A stretch of DNA of 20,321 bases, taken from positions 468,337 to 488,657 of the forward strand of contig NW_003106598.1 of NCBI RefSeq assembly GCF_000003605.2. The letters run 5' to 3'. Source of the DNA: Saccoglossus kowalevskii (taxonomy: Eukaryota > Hemichordata > Enteropneusta > Harrimaniidae). The position numbers and the translations under genes are program-made. The notes under the pieces were generated by a model. It was not told the origin of the DNA, did no database searches, and was given only the letters and a program-made list of their open reading frames with translations. This document shows, piece after piece, positions 18,701 through 20,321 of this stretch; within the stretch, counting starts at the first letter, position 1; every line of letters starts with the position of its first letter.

Positions 18701-19279
18701 TATCTTAACCTGTGAATTATTACACGTTGCAACTATATTTGTCGTCATGGCTGCAGGCGGCGATATTCACCATCATTTCCAAGCCTAATATTTAACATCC
18801 ATCCGTAGAATTATCATGTTTTTTCTATAGTACTGACCTTAATAGTTTAATGAGTTCTTTCAACAGGCTCACTGTATACCACATATTCATTCAATTGTTT
18901 AATGTTTTAGAGCAAGTGTCGATAAAAGAATACACATATAGATGCCAATACAAGTAAATAATCGTCTTAAGGTATATCGCAACCATGTGTTCAGTATAAA
19001 ATAGCAGGGGTGGCAGCGTGAGCATTGTCTCCGCCGGATGAATGTGTCACTAGAAAATCCATTCCGACGTTTGAGGGCACAAGCCCTCGATATTCATCAG
19101 GTAAAGATACACATATCTGATAAGAACTTTGGCTATTCCAACAGGTGCGTTAAGTATGTCACCTTGTTGTCATATTTGATAATAAGCCTTAATCAGGTTT
19201 TAATATGTTTGTGGAAGGTACCAGCTGACGGCTCATAATAAGATAGAATGCTTTAGTTATCATATAGGGTATAAAGATG
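15787..19279. other. Gene-poor 3' flank, no gene seen
   Basis: AT-rich DNA with frequent stops on both strands. No subtilase exon, splice-framed domain or RNA gene was recognised. A moderately GC-richer patch at about 16970-17120 has no readable domain and could be an unidentified repeat. A 66-codon open frame at 19038-19238 looks like chance. A following tandem protease gene, if present, does not start convincingly within the window. Confidence 0.5.
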
Positions 19280-19573
19280 GACGTACCGTCCATTATTGCG
19301 GGACAGCAGGGCAAGGACGGGAATGTGTGCGAGAATGGGCGATTATTTAAGTGAAACATTTATTTTTTATTTTATTCGTAACTGTTCCAATAGGAACAAG
19401 AAGCCCGATTAACATCCAAACTACACATGACAAAATCACTATACAAAATAATACGAAGCAAAACACAAACTAGACGAAAAAAAAAATGAAATTCTCGAAA
19501 CCATCATCAATGGTGTTCCATACTCCAAAACATCCCTGTCCCTGTTGTCACGCAAGAATGGGCAGTGTACGTC
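19280..19573. mobile_element. Candidate MITE, about 294 bp, with roughly 40 bp degraded inverted ends
   Basis: The left end GACGTACCGTCCATTATTGC..GACAGCAGGGCAAGGACGGG (from 19280) aligns to the reverse complement of the right end (19531-19573), which reads GACGTACACTGCCCATTCTT..GACAACAGGGACAGGGA. The match covers most of 40 bp with small gaps. The interior is AT-rich, contains an ACCAT-CATCA-ATGGT hairpin and encodes nothing. No clear target duplication survives. It is unrelated to the 1890-2213 family. Confidence 0.65.
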
Positions 19574-20043
19574 TAACACTAATACCTAGAAATGTCGAAA
19601 AATTGAATAGGGGATAGATTGAGAAAAATTAAATTGACAGCCTTGTAATCGCATAGTAAACGCTTGTACGTCTAAAACGATCACGAGCAGACGACACGCA
19701 AAACATCATATTTTTCTAGATGAACGTAACCAGCATTTCTTCACGTTTAAAAAATAATTTGGACTTGTTGTTTGAATGATGCATACACATTTAGGGAAAC
19801 ATTTAACATGGATGAGTTATATACATTCTTCTCGTTATCATTGACCTTAACTACTGATCAGATCAGTTATGCGGCATGGGTCAAACTGCATGCACCAATT
19901 GCACGTAATTAATTATATGCACCGTTGCAAATATCAAGGCTTAATTATCGTATTATTAAACCAATTCTGAGATACCAGGGTTCGGGGAATTCGCCACCTT
20001 TTCACTGAACAAAGACACACAGACAGATTAATACTTGTCAACT
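19574..20043. other. Non-coding, no feature seen
   Basis: AT-rich DNA between the candidate MITE and the structured end of the window. No gene or repeat was recognised. Confidence 0.45.
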
Positions 20044-20280
20044 TCTGGCCTCAGTCGCCCTGTGGAGAGCCCGACAAGGCTGGTTTGCCTTGCCGGTAAC
20101 TCCGCCAAGACTCCCGCAATACTGACTGTCTTCTGGTAAGCTCGCCAAGACAGATTCAAACCAGCTTTATTAACTTCTCAACTCTTAGCCAATTACAAGC
20201 GAGTATGAAGACTATAAGGCGTAGCCTTCAATCATACAGCCAATCACACGAAGTACATAACACGTCATATCTACTGATTA
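20044..20280. repeat. Hairpin- and repeat-rich segment at window end
   Basis: Several small structures cluster here. CAAGGC-TGGTTT-GCCTTG is a hairpin (20075-20092). GCTGGTTTG (20080-20088) is repeated inverted as CAAACCAGC (20157-20165). GGTAACTCCGCCAAGACT (20095-20112) recurs as GGTAAGCTCGCCAAGACA (20135-20152). AAGGC-GTA-GCCTT is a hairpin (20216-20228). AGCCAATTAC (about 20188) recurs as AGCCAATCAC (about 20239). The density suggests a dispersed repeat that may continue past the window. Confidence 0.5.
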
Positions 20281-20321
20281 ATCGTCCGCTATATTAATAA
20301 ACTACAAATACCAAACTGTCA

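Noticed and set aside
19038-19238. 66-codon open frame considered as first exon of a third tandem protease
   Set aside because: No signal peptide and no I9-type EYIVVFK strand are present.

Overview
The window looks like nuclear DNA of an animal, most likely a marine invertebrate. It is AT-rich, its coding information is split into short exons with GT/AG borders, the introns and intergenic DNA are long and full of small non-autonomous repeats, and AATAAA signals follow the stop codons. The species cannot be named from the sequence alone. There are no bacterial operons, rRNA or tRNA genes, CRISPR arrays or viral genes.

The main content is a local family of secreted subtilisin-type (MEROPS S8, proteinase K/aqualysin-like) serine proteases, both on the + strand. 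Of the first gene only the last exon (810-994) and part of the preceding intron (1-809) are inside the window. The second gene is complete. Eight coding exons between 6291 and 15750 join in frame to a 384-residue preproprotein with signal peptide, I9 inhibitor prodomain and S8 catalytic domain, with triad D148/H183/S337, oxyanion N272 and four cysteines placed as in the two aqualysin-type disulfides. Both last exons start at the same point of the fold with the same intron phase, which indicates tandem duplication.

Layout: 1-994, end of the upstream paralog; 995-6290, intergenic DNA with a 324 bp MITE (1890-2213), a short degenerate tandem repeat (2501-2600) and an old inverted repeat pair (3551-3700 and 4240-4366); 6291-15750, the complete gene with seven introns of about 0.2 to 3.5 kb; 15751-20321, gene-poor DNA with a second candidate MITE (19280-19573) and a hairpin- and repeat-rich end (20044-20280). 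Intron 3 holds an inverted second copy of the 324 bp MITE, with an intact TA target duplication. Introns 3 and 6 share another repeat. Intron 7 carries a minisatellite of about twelve 33-34 bp units that is split by a GC-rich insertion.

No multi-gene pathway is visible. The two proteases are presumably secreted, self-processed enzymes with a related job. What they digest cannot be told from the sequence. All exon borders are predictions by eye from frame, phase, splice signals and family conservation.
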